In this document: piece by piece, positions 41,910-50,830 of the stretch | Layout of the letters: every line of letters starts with the position of its first letter | How positions within the stretch are numbered: the stretch's first letter is position 1 | NCBI GenBank assembly: GCA_934162445.1 | Contig: CAKPIT010000004.1 | Location: 1 to 64,000, forward strand | Length of the DNA stretch: 64,000 bases | Source of the DNA: an uncultured Bacilli bacterium | Lineage (GTDB): Bacteria > Bacillota_I > Bacilli_A > RF39 > UBA660 | Direction: 5' to 3' | Notes under the pieces: model-generated | The model's database searches: none | What the model saw: only the letters and a program-made list of their open reading frames with translations | Told to the model about the DNA's origin: nothing | Translations under genes and position numbers: made by a program

Positions 41910-42248
41910 TACTAAACGGATGATAGCTTGTAATGCTCCATCGCCACGACGTTCATCTAATTTAAGTATTCTTGTGTAACCACCATTACGTTTTGCATAA
42001 CGAGGGGCTAATTCATTAAATACTTTATTAACAACTTCTTTGTCATTATGGACAAAAGCTAGGGCTCTACGACGACATCCAAGAGTACCCTTTTTACCAT
42101 AAGTAATCATTTTATCAACAGCTTTACGAACTTCTTTAGCTCTTGTTTCAGTAGTTGTTATTTCACCATTCATAATTACTTGTTTTGTAAGAGTTGCTAA
42201 CATACTTCTTCTATGTTTATTATCTACACCTAATTTTCTATATGCCAT
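41901..42248 (-). CDS. rplQ: 50S ribosomal protein L17
   Basis: L17 lies at the exit-tunnel side of the large subunit. The 115-residue protein shows MAYRKLG, HRRSMLATLTKQVIMNGEITTTETRAKE and the closing GYTRILKL. It is last of the operon, 13 bases after rpoA, as in other Bacillota, and its stop codon is inside the terminator. Confidence 0.98.
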   Translation of the reverse strand: MAYRKLGVDNKHRRSMLATLTKQVIMNGEITTTETRAKEVRKAVDKMITYGKKGTLGCRRRALAFVHNDKEVVNKVFNELAPRYAKRNGGYTRILKLDERRGDGALQAIIRLVEE

Positions 42249-42261
42249 AATTTACCTCCTT

Positions 42262-43212
42262 TTAATCATCATCTCTTAGGTCAAGCCCTAATTCTTTAAT
42301 TTTATCAAGTACTTCTTTTAATGATTTTTTACCTAAGTTTCTAATTTTCATCATATCATTTTCACTTTTGTTTACTAAGTCTTGTAATGTATGAATTCCA
42401 GCTCTTTTTAAACAATTATAAGCTCTTACTGAGAAATCTAAATCTTCAATTGATGTTTCTAAGGCTTTAGTTTTTGGATCTTCAGTTTTTTCAATCATCA
42501 TTCCTGTATCTGATGCAATATCACTTAAATTTGTTACTAATTTAAAATGTTCAATTAAAATACGAGCTGCTAAAGCGATGGATTCTTCTGGTTTGATTGA
42601 ACCATTAGTCCATACTTCTAAAACTAATTTATCATAGCTTTCATCTTGACCAACACGAGCACTTTCTACTTCATAAGATACTCTTTCAATTGGGGAATAT
42701 ATAGCATCCATAGCAATAAATCCGCTTTTTTTATCATCTTCAGAAAGTGATGAATCTTCACTTTTTACATAACCTCTACCATTAGTGATGATCATTTCCA
42801 TTTTTAGACTACCACCTTTAGCAAGAGTAGCAATAACATGGTCTTTATTGATTATTTCAATATCAGCATCATGTTCAATATCACCAGCAGTAACTACACC
42901 TTCACTATCAGCAGTTAAAGTAATGATTTTTGGTTCTTGAGTATAATTTTTAACTACTACTCCTTTTAAATTTAAAATAATAGTTGTAACATCTTCAATA
43001 ACTCCATCAATAGTTTGGAATTCATGTAAAACTCCATCAATTTTAACAGCACTAATAGCACTTCCCGGTAATGATGATAACATTACTCGTCTTAAAGCAT
43101 TCCCAATTGTAGTTCCAAACCCTCTTTCTAGGGGTTCTAATTCAAATTTTCCATAGAAATTATTTTCTACGTAATCAGCAATTTTATAAATTGGTTTTTC
43201 AAATTCTATCAA
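42262..43212 (-). CDS. rpoA: RNA polymerase alpha subunit
   Basis: Alpha dimerises to nucleate RNA polymerase assembly and its C-terminal domain contacts UP elements and activators. Visible: NALRRVMLSSLPGSAISAVKIDG near 30-50 (dimerisation) and, in the CTD, DLDFSVRAYNCLKRAGIHTLQDL with RNLGKKSLKEV. A longer frame to 43287 would run through rpsK; the start is taken as the TTG at 43212 with GGGAGG eight bases upstream, giving 316 residues, close to the 314 of B. subtilis. A TTG start in rpoA is unusual and may lower its translation. Confidence 0.97.
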   Translation of the reverse strand: MIEFEKPIYKIADYVENNFYGKFELEPLERGFGTTIGNALRRVMLSSLPGSAISAVKIDGVLHEFQTIDGVIEDVTTIILNLKGVVVKNYTQEPKIITLTADSEGVVTAGDIEHDADIEIINKDHVIATLAKGGSLKMEMIITNGRGYVKSEDSSLSEDDKKSGFIAMDAIYSPIERVSYEVESARVGQDESYDKLVLEVWTNGSIKPEESIALAARILIEHFKLVTNLSDIASDTGMMIEKTEDPKTKALETSIEDLDFSVRAYNCLKRAGIHTLQDLVNKSENDMMKIRNLGKKSLKEVLDKIKELGLDLRDDD

Positions 43213-43231
43213 TTTCGTAACCTCCCTTTTA

Positions 43232-43615
43232 TTAGCCACGTGGCCGTTTTGGTGGACGGCATCCATTATGTGGAATTGGTGTAACATCAGTTATTCCTGT
43301 TACTTCTAGTCCTGCAGTTTGAAGTGATCTAATAGCAGTCTCTCTTCCGGGACCTAATCCTTTTACAAATACTTCAACTTTACGCATTCCTAAATCATAT
43401 GCAGCTTTACCAGCTTGTTCAGAAGCCATACCAGCAGCAAATGGAGTTGATTTTTTACTTCCTTTAAAACCTAAAGCACCACTTGAAGCCCAACTAATTG
43501 TATTTCCTTCTTTATCTGTAATAGTTACAATTGTGTTATTAAATGTTGCACCAATATGTACTACACCTTCAGGAACATTCTTTTTAACTTTTTTCTTTCT
43601 TGTTTTATATGCCAT
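43232..43615 (-). CDS. rpsK: 30S ribosomal protein S11
   Basis: S11 helps shape the platform and the mRNA exit site. The 127-residue protein contains HIGATFNNTIVTITD, SAGALGFKGSRK-like SSGALGFKGSKKSTPFAA and the C-terminal DVTPIPHNGCRPPKRPRG. Complete and normally placed between rpsM and rpoA. Confidence 0.98.
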   Translation of the reverse strand: MAYKTRKKKVKKNVPEGVVHIGATFNNTIVTITDKEGNTISWASSGALGFKGSKKSTPFAAGMASEQAGKAAYDLGMRKVEVFVKGLGPGRETAIRSLQTAGLEVTGITDVTPIPHNGCRPPKRPRG

Positions 43616-43633
43616 AATTAACTAACCTCCTAA

Positions 43634-44002
43634 CTATACTTTCTTCTTGTTAGCTACAACTTTACCCTTACCTTTACGAGTACGAGCATTTCTATTTGTT
43701 CTTTGTCCTCTTACAGGAAGTCCTTTTTTATGACGAGTTCCTTGATAAGAGTTTATTTCCATTTTAGTTTTAATATTCATATTAACTTCACGACGTAAAT
43801 CTCCTTCAGTTAAATGATTATTGATTTCATCTCTTAGAGCGATTAACTCTTCTTGAGTTAACTCTCCTGCTTTTTTAGTAGGTTCAACTTTTGCATTTTC
43901 GCAAATTGTTTTAGCTAAACTTCTACCAATTCCATAGATATAAGTTAGTGAAATACATATATGTTTATCATTTGGAATATCTACACCTTTAATACGTGCC
44001 AT
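43634..44002 (-). CDS. rpsM: 30S ribosomal protein S13
   Basis: S13 in the head of the small subunit contacts the P-site tRNA and the large subunit. The 122-residue protein shows ARIKGVDIPNDKHICISLTY, GIGRS and the basic GLPVRGQRTNRNARTRKG tail. Normal length; between rpmJ and rpsK as usual. Confidence 0.98.
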   Translation of the reverse strand: MARIKGVDIPNDKHICISLTYIYGIGRSLAKTICENAKVEPTKKAGELTQEELIALRDEINNHLTEGDLRREVNMNIKTKMEINSYQGTRHKKGLPVRGQRTNRNARTRKGKGKVVANKKKV

Positions 44003-44017
44003 AACTTTTCCTCCTTA

Positions 44018-44131
44018 TTAACCTTGTCTTTGTTTGTGTTTAGGATTTTCACAGATAACCATGATTTTTCCTTTTCTTTTAACGATTTTGCATTTTGGAC
44101 AAATTTTTTTAACACTTGCCTTTACTTTCAT
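44018..44131 (-). CDS. rpmJ: 50S ribosomal protein L36
   Basis: The 37-residue protein begins MKVKASVKKICPKCKIVKRK and ends with ICENPKHKQRQG. Its zinc site is complete (Cys, Cys, Cys, His), so this is the zinc-binding form. It was found by reading the gap between infA and rpsM, where L36 is always expected. Confidence 0.97.
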   Translation of the reverse strand: MKVKASVKKICPKCKIVKRKGKIMVICENPKHKQRQG

Positions 44132-44147
44132 ATTTTATCTCTTCCTT

Positions 44148-44363
44148 TCATTTCCGATAGGTAATACGCCCACGTGTTAAGTCATATGGTGAAAGTTCAA
44201 GCATTACAGTATCCCCCGGTAAGATGCGAATGTAATTCATTCGTATTTTACCAGAAACGTGAGCTTCTACAATGTGATCGTTTGCAAGTTTTACTTTGAA
44301 CTTTCCACCCGGTATTATTTCTAGAACTTTACCTTCAACTTCAATAACATCATCTTTGGCCAT
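44148..44363 (-). CDS. infA: Translation initiation factor IF-1
   Basis: IF-1 is an OB-fold factor that occupies the A site during initiation. The 71-residue protein has VIEVEGKVLEIIPGGKFKVKL, HVSGKIRMNYIRILPGD and the closing LTRGRITYR. Standard position between map and rpmJ. Confidence 0.98.
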   Translation of the reverse strand: MAKDDVIEVEGKVLEIIPGGKFKVKLANDHIVEAHVSGKIRMNYIRILPGDTVMLELSPYDLTRGRITYRK

Positions 44364-44367
44364 TTTT

Positions 44368-45114
44368 TCACTCTCCTGTTAATATTTCTACTCCATCAGC
44401 AGTAATTGCAATAGTATGTTCAAAATGTGCTGATAAACTTCCATCTTCAGTTACGATAGTCCAATCATTATCTTCAATGAAGATATCAGGACTACCTAAA
44501 GTTAGCATTGGTTCAATAGCAATAACTAAACCTTCTTTTATTTTAGGTCCAGTGTTTTTTCTGCCATAATTAGGAACATCTGGAGCTTCATGAACGGTTG
44601 TTCCTACTCCATGTCCTACTAATTCTTTAACTACTCCTAGATTATGAAGGGTAGCATATTCTTCTATAGCATGTGAAATATCACCAATTCTAGCACCAAC
44701 TTTAGCTTGTTTTATTCCTTCATATAAAGCTTTCTCGGTATGTTCTAGGAGATATTCATTTTCTTTAGATATTTTGCCAACAGGATAAGTCCAAGCAGAA
44801 TCACCATGATATCCTTTATAACAAGCACCAATATCTATTGAAATAATATCTCCTTCTTTAAGCTTTCGTTCACTTGGAAAGCCATGAACAACTTCATCAT
44901 TAATGCTGATACATAAAGTATAAGGAAAGCCTTCATAGCCTTTAAATGAAGGAGTAGCATTATTCTTTCTTATGAAAGATTCTGCTAAATGTTCTAATTC
45001 AATTGTTTTTATTCCCGGTTTTATATAGGGTTTTAAGTATTGATGAGTCATATATACAATATGACCAGCTTGTTTTAATAATTCAATTTCTCTTTTTGAT
45101 TTTAATACAATCAT
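44368..45114 (-). CDS. map: Methionine aminopeptidase, type I
   Basis: This removes the N-terminal Met of new proteins. The 248-residue protein has the five metal ligands in order: the Asp pair in SIDIGACYKGYHGDSAWT near 95-107, His in GHGVGTTVHEAPDVPNYG near 170, Glu in VIAIEPM near 203 and Glu in HFEHTIAIT near 233. Normal length for the type Ia enzyme. Two bases separate it from adk. Confidence 0.98.
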   Translation of the reverse strand: MIVLKSKREIELLKQAGHIVYMTHQYLKPYIKPGIKTIELEHLAESFIRKNNATPSFKGYEGFPYTLCISINDEVVHGFPSERKLKEGDIISIDIGACYKGYHGDSAWTYPVGKISKENEYLLEHTEKALYEGIKQAKVGARIGDISHAIEEYATLHNLGVVKELVGHGVGTTVHEAPDVPNYGRKNTGPKIKEGLVIAIEPMLTLGSPDIFIEDNDWTIVTEDGSLSAHFEHTIAITADGVEILTGE

Positions 45115-45116
45115 AC

Positions 45117-45773
45117 TTATCCCTCTTTTATAATATTATCTATTTTTAAAGATATATTTTGAACAGTATCATTACCATCTATTACATGTAATAATCCTTT
45201 TTGTTGATAATAATCAAGGAGTGGTTTAGTTTTTTCAATATAAACTTTATACCGATTTTTAAATGATGCAACATTATCATCATTTCTTTGATATAATCTT
45301 CCATGACATTTATCACAAACAGATTCTTCTTTTGGACATTCGGTTTCTGAATTTATATTGTAAACAGCGTTACAATCTTGACATATTCTACGTCCTGTAA
45401 TTCTTTTTTCTAATATATCTTCTTTTATTTCTAAATAGATAACGTAACCTAATTCTTGGTTTAAATCTTGAAGCATTTTATCATAACTTTCAGCTTGTTC
45501 AATATTGCGGGGATAACCATCTAAAATATAACCATTTTGATAGTTTTTCTCGCTGGCTTTGTTTAGTAATAACTGGTATGTAATTTCATCTTTGACAAGC
45601 CCGCCGTTTGACATTACTTCTGATATATAGCGCCCCATTTCACTGTCTTTAGTTGATTCTTCTCTTAAAAGATCACCAACAGAGATATGAGGTAAATTGT
45701 ATTTTTTCTCTAAAATAGCACTTTGCGTTCCCTTTCCGGCAGCAGGAGGGGCAATAAATATTATATTTTTCAT
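45117..45773 (-). CDS. adk: Adenylate kinase
   Basis: This interconverts ATP, ADP and AMP. The 218-residue protein has the P-loop PPAAGKGTQ (usually GPPGAGKGT), DGYPRN near 85 and GRRICQDCNAVYN, with a four-Cys zinc site in the LID domain (CQDC...CDKC) typical of Gram-positive long forms. It overlaps the secY stop by 4 bases (ATGA). Confidence 0.97.
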   Translation of the reverse strand: MKNIIFIAPPAAGKGTQSAILEKKYNLPHISVGDLLREESTKDSEMGRYISEVMSNGGLVKDEITYQLLLNKASEKNYQNGYILDGYPRNIEQAESYDKMLQDLNQELGYVIYLEIKEDILEKRITGRRICQDCNAVYNINSETECPKEESVCDKCHGRLYQRNDDNVASFKNRYKVYIEKTKPLLDYYQQKGLLHVIDGNDTVQNISLKIDNIIKEG

Positions 45774-47035
45774 CTTCTCTTATAACCTCTTTTATAATTT
45801 CTTGAAAGGAGACTTCCTTCTAGTTGCTTATAGGTTTCAAGAGCGACTCCTACTACAATTAGTAAACTAGTTCCACCAATACTGACACTAGTTGGTAAAC
45901 TAGTCATATTTGAAAAAATAATTGGTAGAGCAACAATTATTGCTAAGAATACTGATCCTAAGCAAGTAATTCTTGTTAATATTTTAGATAAATAATTTTT
46001 TGTTTCCTCACCGGGTCTAATTCCCGGAATGTAACCACCATTTTCTTGTAAATTTTTAGCAAATTCATCTGGTTTAAATGTCATATAAGTATAGACAAAA
46101 CCAAATAGGAAAATGAAGATTACGTAAATTATAAAGCCTACAGGAGTACGATAATTTAAGTAATTTTGAACAAATAAAGTTACGCCTTCTTTGTTTACAA
46201 GTCCTGCTATAATAGTTGGAATAGCCATTAAACTTGAAGCAAAAATTACGGGAACAACTCCTGCTGTATTTACCTTGATTGGTACATAAGATGCAGCTTC
46301 TTTACCGAAAGTTGTTGACTTATTAGCATATTGAATAGGTACTTTACGTTCTGCTAATTGAACGAACACAACGCCAATTATAATAACAAAATAAATTAGG
46401 ACAAATAAGATGAATTTAGTAATACCTAAAGCTGTAGCTTGTAAGGTACCATTTAGGGATACTAAATTTGTAAATGCATCTATGAACATTTGTGGTAAGG
46501 TAGCAATGATTCCAGCCATAATGATTAGACTTAAACCATTTCCTAAACCTTTTTGAGTTATTTGATCGCCTAGCCATAATAAGAAGGCAGTACCAGCGGT
46601 TAAAATAACTGATATATACAAATAATCACCAGCAGTAGCCGTTTTTCCTAAAAACATGAAGGAAAAGGCATAGCCTTGAATGAAACCAATTAAAATTCCC
46701 ATATATCTCGAAATTGTATTGATTTTTTGTTGTCCTGTATGTCCTTGTTTTCTTAATTCTTGAAAGTAAGGAACGATTTCTCCTAATAGTTGCATAATAA
46801 TGGTAGCCGTAATATAAGGCATGACTCCTAAAGCAAATATAGAGAAATTTTGTAGGGCACCACCGCCCATAGTATTAACTAATTCTAGGAATCCTAAATT
46901 ATTAGTTATACTCTTAGTTCCCGGTACTTGAATAGTAGTACCGATTATAAATATTGCTAAAGCAAAAGCTGTAAATCCTAATCTTTTTAATAAGTCTTTA
47001 TTAGTAGGCTTAAATAATTGCTTCATTAGAGGCAT
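45770..47035 (-). CDS. secY: Protein translocase channel SecY
   Basis: SecY forms the pore of the Sec export machinery in the membrane. The 421-residue protein has ten hydrophobic segments, the plug region following IIGTTIQVPG, GVMPYITATIIMQLL near 65 and the family stretches LAERKVPIQYA and FGFVYTYMTFKPDEFAKNLQENGGYIPGIRPG near 315-345. It ends in the basic tail SRNYKRGYKRR. Its UGA stop shows that UGA is not a Trp codon here. Confidence 0.98.
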   Translation of the reverse strand: MPLMKQLFKPTNKDLLKRLGFTAFALAIFIIGTTIQVPGTKSITNNLGFLELVNTMGGGALQNFSIFALGVMPYITATIIMQLLGEIVPYFQELRKQGHTGQQKINTISRYMGILIGFIQGYAFSFMFLGKTATAGDYLYISVILTAGTAFLLWLGDQITQKGLGNGLSLIIMAGIIATLPQMFIDAFTNLVSLNGTLQATALGITKFILFVLIYFVIIIGVVFVQLAERKVPIQYANKSTTFGKEAASYVPIKVNTAGVVPVIFASSLMAIPTIIAGLVNKEGVTLFVQNYLNYRTPVGFIIYVIFIFLFGFVYTYMTFKPDEFAKNLQENGGYIPGIRPGEETKNYLSKILTRITCLGSVFLAIIVALPIIFSNMTSLPTSVSIGGTSLLIVVGVALETYKQLEGSLLSRNYKRGYKRR

Positions 47036-47036
47036 C

Positions 47037-47480
47037 TTAAATCACCTCAGCTTTACTTCCTGATTCTTTTATTTTTTCTAGGGCACTCTCAGAGAATTTA
47101 TTTGCCTCGATAGTTAATTTCTTCTCTAAGGTTCCATTTCCTAATACTTTAACACCATCAAGTTGTTTTTTAATGATGCCTTTTTCTTTTAATAGTGCTG
47201 GAGTTACTACTGTACCATTTTCAAATACATTTAAATCTCCAACATTGATAGTTGCATATCTAACTTTGAATATATGATTACTAAATCCTCTTTTAGGTAA
47301 GCGTCTATATAATGGTAATTGTCCACCTTCAAATACGGGATTGATGCTTCCACCACTACGCGCTTTTTGTCCTTTTTGTCCACGACCAGATGTTTTACCT
47401 AAACCTGATCCACTACCACGTCCAACGATTTTTTTACGATGAGTGGCACCAACATTTTTTTCTAATTCATGTAACTTCAT
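47037..47480 (-). CDS. rplO: 50S ribosomal protein L15
   Basis: The 147-residue protein has the Gly-rich RGSGSGLGKTSGRGQKGQKARSG N-terminus and RLPKRGF, typical of L15, a late-assembling large-subunit protein. It begins directly on the rpsE stop (one-base overlap). The gene for L30, which normally lies between rpsE and rplO, is absent. Confidence 0.98.
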   Translation of the reverse strand: MKLHELEKNVGATHRKKIVGRGSGSGLGKTSGRGQKGQKARSGGSINPVFEGGQLPLYRRLPKRGFSNHIFKVRYATINVGDLNVFENGTVVTPALLKEKGIIKKQLDGVKVLGNGTLEKKLTIEANKFSESALEKIKESGSKAEVI

Positions 47481-47989
47481 TATCCTAAAATCTCCTCTTT
47501 AGTTTTGCCACGAAGTTTTGCTACTTCATCTAGTGTTTTAATACTTTTAAGACCTTCAATAGTAGCATTAGCCATATTTAATTTAGTTCTAGCTCCTAGT
47601 GATTTTGAAACAACATCACGAACTCCTGCTAAATCTAAAACAGCTCTTACACTACCTCCAGCGATAACTCCAGTACCTTCTTTAGCTGGACGAAGCATTA
47701 CTTTAGCAGCTCCTGCTACACCAGTAACTTCATGTGCAATAGTTCTTCCATCTATTAATTCTACAGTAATCATATTCTTATTAGCATCTTGAATTGCTTT
47801 TTTTATAGCATCTGGTACTTCGAAAGCTTTACCAGTACCAATACCAACATGTCCTTTACGATCTCCAACGACAACAACTGCTGAAAAACGACGTTGGCGT
47901 CCACCTTTAGTAACTTTAACGACACTTTTTAGTTGAACAACTAGTTCTTCAAATTGTTTTTCTTTGGAATCGGTTGTTTGTTTTTGCAT
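47480..47989 (-). CDS. rpsE: 30S ribosomal protein S5
   Basis: S5 is important for decoding accuracy. The 169-residue protein shows VVKVTKGGRQRRFSAVVVVGD, GHVGIGTGKAFEVPDAI and VMLRPAKEGTGVIAGGSVRAVLDLAG. Complete; it ends on the first base of rplO. Confidence 0.98.
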   Translation of the reverse strand: MQKQTTDSKEKQFEELVVQLKSVVKVTKGGRQRRFSAVVVVGDRKGHVGIGTGKAFEVPDAIKKAIQDANKNMITVELIDGRTIAHEVTGVAGAAKVMLRPAKEGTGVIAGGSVRAVLDLAGVRDVVSKSLGARTKLNMANATIEGLKSIKTLDEVAKLRGKTKEEILG

Positions 47990-48000
47990 TTTTACCCTCC

Positions 48001-48363
48001 TTAGAACTCTAGTCCATTTTCACGTGCAGCATCTGCAACTGCTTTAACACGTCCATGATAAAGATATCCACCTCTATCAAATACTACTTTTGTTATTCCA
48101 GCTTTCTTACATTTCTCAGCAATACTTGCTCCAACTTTGGTAGCCGCTTCAACATTAGATTTGTTTTCTAATTTTAAATCTTTATCAAGTGAAGAAGCAG
48201 ATACTAAAGTAGTGTTAGATTCATCATCAATTACTTGAACATAAATTGCTGTATTTGATCTAAATACATTTAGTCTTGGAACAGCACTAGTTCCACTTAA
48301 ATGGGTTCTAATTCTAGCATGACGAACTTCACGCATACTATTTCTTGATTTTTTATTAACCAT
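48001..48363 (-). CDS. rplR: 50S ribosomal protein L18
   Basis: L18 binds 5S rRNA with L5. The 120-residue protein contains ARIRTHLSGTSAVPRLNVFRS and the closing VVFDRGGYLYHGRVKAVADAARENGLEF, both diagnostic. Confidence 0.98.
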   Translation of the reverse strand: MVNKKSRNSMREVRHARIRTHLSGTSAVPRLNVFRSNTAIYVQVIDDESNTTLVSASSLDKDLKLENKSNVEAATKVGASIAEKCKKAGITKVVFDRGGYLYHGRVKAVADAARENGLEF

Positions 48364-48384
48364 AACTTTTCTCCTTCCTACTTA

Positions 48385-48915
48385 TTAAGCAGCTTTCTTT
48401 CCTTCTTTACGTCTAATATGTTCATCTTTATAACGAATTCCTTTACCTTTATATGGTTCAGGACGACGTACTTTACGAACGTTAGCAGCAAATTCTCCTA
48501 CTAACACTTTATCAATACCTTTAATTGTTATTTCAGTATTGCTTGGAGATTCTACACTAAGCCCTTCTGGGATAGTCATTTCAACAGGATGTGAATATCC
48601 AGCATTAATTACTAATGTGTTTCCTTTAAGTGTGAAACGATATCCAACACCAACGATTTCTAAGCCTTTCTCATATCCCTTTGTAACACCTTCAATCATA
48701 TTATGAAGAAGTGCATTCATTGTTCCATGCATTGCTTTTACTGCATCGCTTTTTCTTGTTAAAGTAATTTCATTACCAACAATCTCCATACTAATACCAT
48801 TTAACATTACTTGGCTCAAGCTTCCCTTTGGGCCAGTTACTGTTACTATATTATCTTGTTCAGTGACAGTTACTCCTTCGGGAACTTCAATTTTACGATT
48901 TCCAATACGGCTCAT
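48385..48915 (-). CDS. rplF: 50S ribosomal protein L6
   Basis: L6 lies near the factor-binding site. The 176-residue protein has MSRIGNRKIEVPEGV, VTGPKGSLS and the C-terminal RRPEPYKGKGIRYKDEHIRRKEGK. Normal length. Confidence 0.98.
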   Translation of the reverse strand: MSRIGNRKIEVPEGVTVTEQDNIVTVTGPKGSLSQVMLNGISMEIVGNEITLTRKSDAVKAMHGTMNALLHNMIEGVTKGYEKGLEIVGVGYRFTLKGNTLVINAGYSHPVEMTIPEGLSVESPSNTEITIKGIDKVLVGEFAANVRKVRRPEPYKGKGIRYKDEHIRRKEGKKAA

Positions 48916-48931
48916 TCTCTACACCTCCTTG

Positions 48932-49333
48932 TTACCAAATGTAGGCTAAAACTTCGCCACCAATATTTTGTTTTCTTGCTTCTTTATCAGTCATAATTCC
49001 TTTAGAAGTAGAAATAATTGCAATACCTAAGCCATTTAATACTCTTGGTATTTCTGTATTCTTAGCATATACTCTAAGACCCGGTTTTGAAATTCTTTTT
49101 AGTCCTTGAATAACTCTTTCTTTATTTTCACCATATTTTAATGTTAGAACAATTGTACCTTGAGTATCATTTTTTTCTAACTTATAATCTTTGATAAATC
49201 CTTCTTCTTTTAAGATTCTAGCTATTTCTAACTTTAACTTAGATGAAGGTATTTCTACTCTTTCATAACGCATTGCATTAGCATTACGAATACGAGTTAA
49301 CATATCTGCGATTGTATCTGTAACAACAGCCAT
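48932..49333 (-). CDS. rpsH: 30S ribosomal protein S8
   Basis: S8 binds the central 16S domain and in E. coli represses the spc operon; whether that holds here is unknown. The 133-residue protein has DTIADMLTRIRNANAMR, SKPGLRVYAK-like SKPGLRVYAKNTEIP and ISTSKGIMTDKEARKQNIGGEVLAYIW. Confidence 0.98.
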   Translation of the reverse strand: MAVVTDTIADMLTRIRNANAMRYERVEIPSSKLKLEIARILKEEGFIKDYKLEKNDTQGTIVLTLKYGENKERVIQGLKRISKPGLRVYAKNTEIPRVLNGLGIAIISTSKGIMTDKEARKQNIGGEVLAYIW

Positions 49334-49350
49334 TTTATTTTCCTCCTTTT

Positions 49351-49536
49351 CTACCAGCTTGACTTTTTAACGCCCGGTATTTGTCCTTTATAAGCCAATT
49401 CACGGAAGCATATACGGCAGATTCCAAATTTGCTCATAACAGCATGTGGTCTACCACAACGTGAACAACGTGTATATTCACGAACTTTAAACTTTGGCTT
49501 TCTACTTTGTTTTACTTTTATACTTTTTCTTGCCAT
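49351..49536 (-). CDS. rpsN: 30S ribosomal protein S14, zinc-binding type
   Basis: The 61-residue protein is the short, zinc-binding S14 form: CSRCGRPHAVMSKFGICRIC holds the four Cys ligands, and it ends GQIPGVKKSSW. This form is usual in Bacillota operons. Confidence 0.98.
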   Translation of the reverse strand: MARKSIKVKQSRKPKFKVREYTRCSRCGRPHAVMSKFGICRICFRELAYKGQIPGVKKSSW

Positions 49537-49548
49537 CTTTACCCTCCA

Positions 49549-50097
49549 TTACTTTCTAAAAGGAATTCCAAGACCTTTTAATAAATCGTATGCTTCTTCA
49601 TTAGTTTTAGCAGTAGTAACGAATACAATATCCATACCACGTACTTTAACTATTTCATCATAGTTAATTTCACTAAAGATTAATTGTTCTTTAATACCTA
49701 ATGTATAATTTCCACGACCATCAAAAGATTTAGGATTAACTCCTCTAAAATCACGAACTTGTGGAAGTGAGATAGAAATTAATTTGTCAACAAAGTTATA
49801 CATATTACCAGCTCTTAGCGTTACCTTACATCCAATCTTTTGTCCTTCTCTGATTTTGAAGCCAGCGATTGATTTTTTAGCTTTAGTAACAACAGGTTTT
49901 TGTCCTGAAATTTTTTCAAGATCACTTAAAGCAGCATCTAGAAGTTTTGAATTACTAACGCCATCTCCTACTCCCATATTGATTACTACTTTGTCTAATT
50001 TTGGTACTTCCATAATAGATTTATAATTATATTTTTCCATTAACATTGGAACTACTTCATTTAGATATTTATCTTTTAAACGTAAGTTTTCTTTCAT
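49549..50097 (-). CDS. rplE: 50S ribosomal protein L5
   Basis: L5 binds 5S rRNA and contacts the P-site tRNA. The 182-residue protein has VPKLDKVVINMGVGD, TGQKPVVTKAKKSIA-like SGQKPVVTKAKKSIAGFKIREG and the closing MDIVFVTTAKTNEEAYDLLKGLG. Confidence 0.98.
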   Translation of the reverse strand: MKENLRLKDKYLNEVVPMLMEKYNYKSIMEVPKLDKVVINMGVGDGVSNSKLLDAALSDLEKISGQKPVVTKAKKSIAGFKIREGQKIGCKVTLRAGNMYNFVDKLISISLPQVRDFRGVNPKSFDGRGNYTLGIKEQLIFSEINYDEIVKVRGMDIVFVTTAKTNEEAYDLLKGLGIPFRK

Positions 50098-50116
50098 TAC
50101 TTTTTACCTCCTTCCA

Positions 50117-50425
50117 CTAGTCTAGTACTTCTTTTGATTTAGTACTGATTCTAACTTTTTTACCATTCTTGTCAGTTGTATGAGCAATTCTTGTACCTTT
50201 TTTAGTTTTAGGATCAACAATCATTACGTTAGAAGCATCAATTGGGGCTTCTATTTCCATAATACCGCCTGCATTGTTACCATTTGGTTTTTGATGTTTT
50301 TTTACAATATGTACACCTTCAACGATAACTTTATTTTCAGCTTTTAATGTCTTAATGATTTTTCCTTCTTTATTTTTATCAGAACCGGCTTTTACAACTA
50401 CTTTATCTCCAACTTTTAACTTCAT
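50117..50425 (-). CDS. rplX: 50S ribosomal protein L24
   Basis: L24 initiates large-subunit assembly. The 102-residue protein starts with the KOW motif KLKVGDKVVVKAGSDKNKEGK and continues with VIVEGVHIVKKHQKP. Complete. Confidence 0.98.
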   Translation of the reverse strand: MKLKVGDKVVVKAGSDKNKEGKIIKTLKAENKVIVEGVHIVKKHQKPNGNNAGGIMEIEAPIDASNVMIVDPKTKKGTRIAHTTDKNGKKVRISTKSKEVLD

Positions 50426-50437
50426 AATTCATCCTCC

Positions 50438-50806
50438 TTATAGTACTTCTTTCGCAAGAGATACTATTTTCATATAATCTTTATCACGAAGTTCACGTGC
50501 TACTGGTCCAAAGACACGAGTTCCAATTGGGCTCTTATCTTCTCTTATAATAACACAAGCATTGTCATCAAACTTAATATAACTACCATCTTCACGGCGA
50601 ACGCCTTGTTTACTTCTAACGATAACAGCTTTTACTACTTTACCTTTAGGCATACTTGAATTTGGAATAGCATTTTTAACAGTTCCAACAACAACGTCTC
50701 CAATGTTTCCAGTTTTAACATGACTTCCACCTAGGACTCTAATTACTAATAATTCACGAGCACCTGTGTTGTCTGCAACTTTTAATCTACTTTCTTGTTG
50801 TAACAT
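50438..50806 (-). CDS. rplN: 50S ribosomal protein L14
   Basis: L14 lies at the subunit interface. The 122-residue protein has MLQQESRLKVADNTGAREL, VKAVIVRSKQGVRREDGSYI and GPVARELRDKDYMKIVSLA, all diagnostic. Confidence 0.98.
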   Translation of the reverse strand: MLQQESRLKVADNTGARELLVIRVLGGSHVKTGNIGDVVVGTVKNAIPNSSMPKGKVVKAVIVRSKQGVRREDGSYIKFDDNACVIIREDKSPIGTRVFGPVARELRDKDYMKIVSLAKEVL

Positions 50807-50830
50807 AGATTATCCTCCTTTACTTAAGAG

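Noticed and set aside
43213..43287. A 25-residue N-terminal extension of RpoA
   Set aside because: It reads through the end of rpsK in another frame, has no ribosome site and is absent from the family.
45770..45773. Mycoplasma-type code (UGA as Trp), suggested by the lack of L30
   Set aside because: secY and the gene at 63072 end with UGA exactly at the expected protein ends and the proteins use UGG for Trp.
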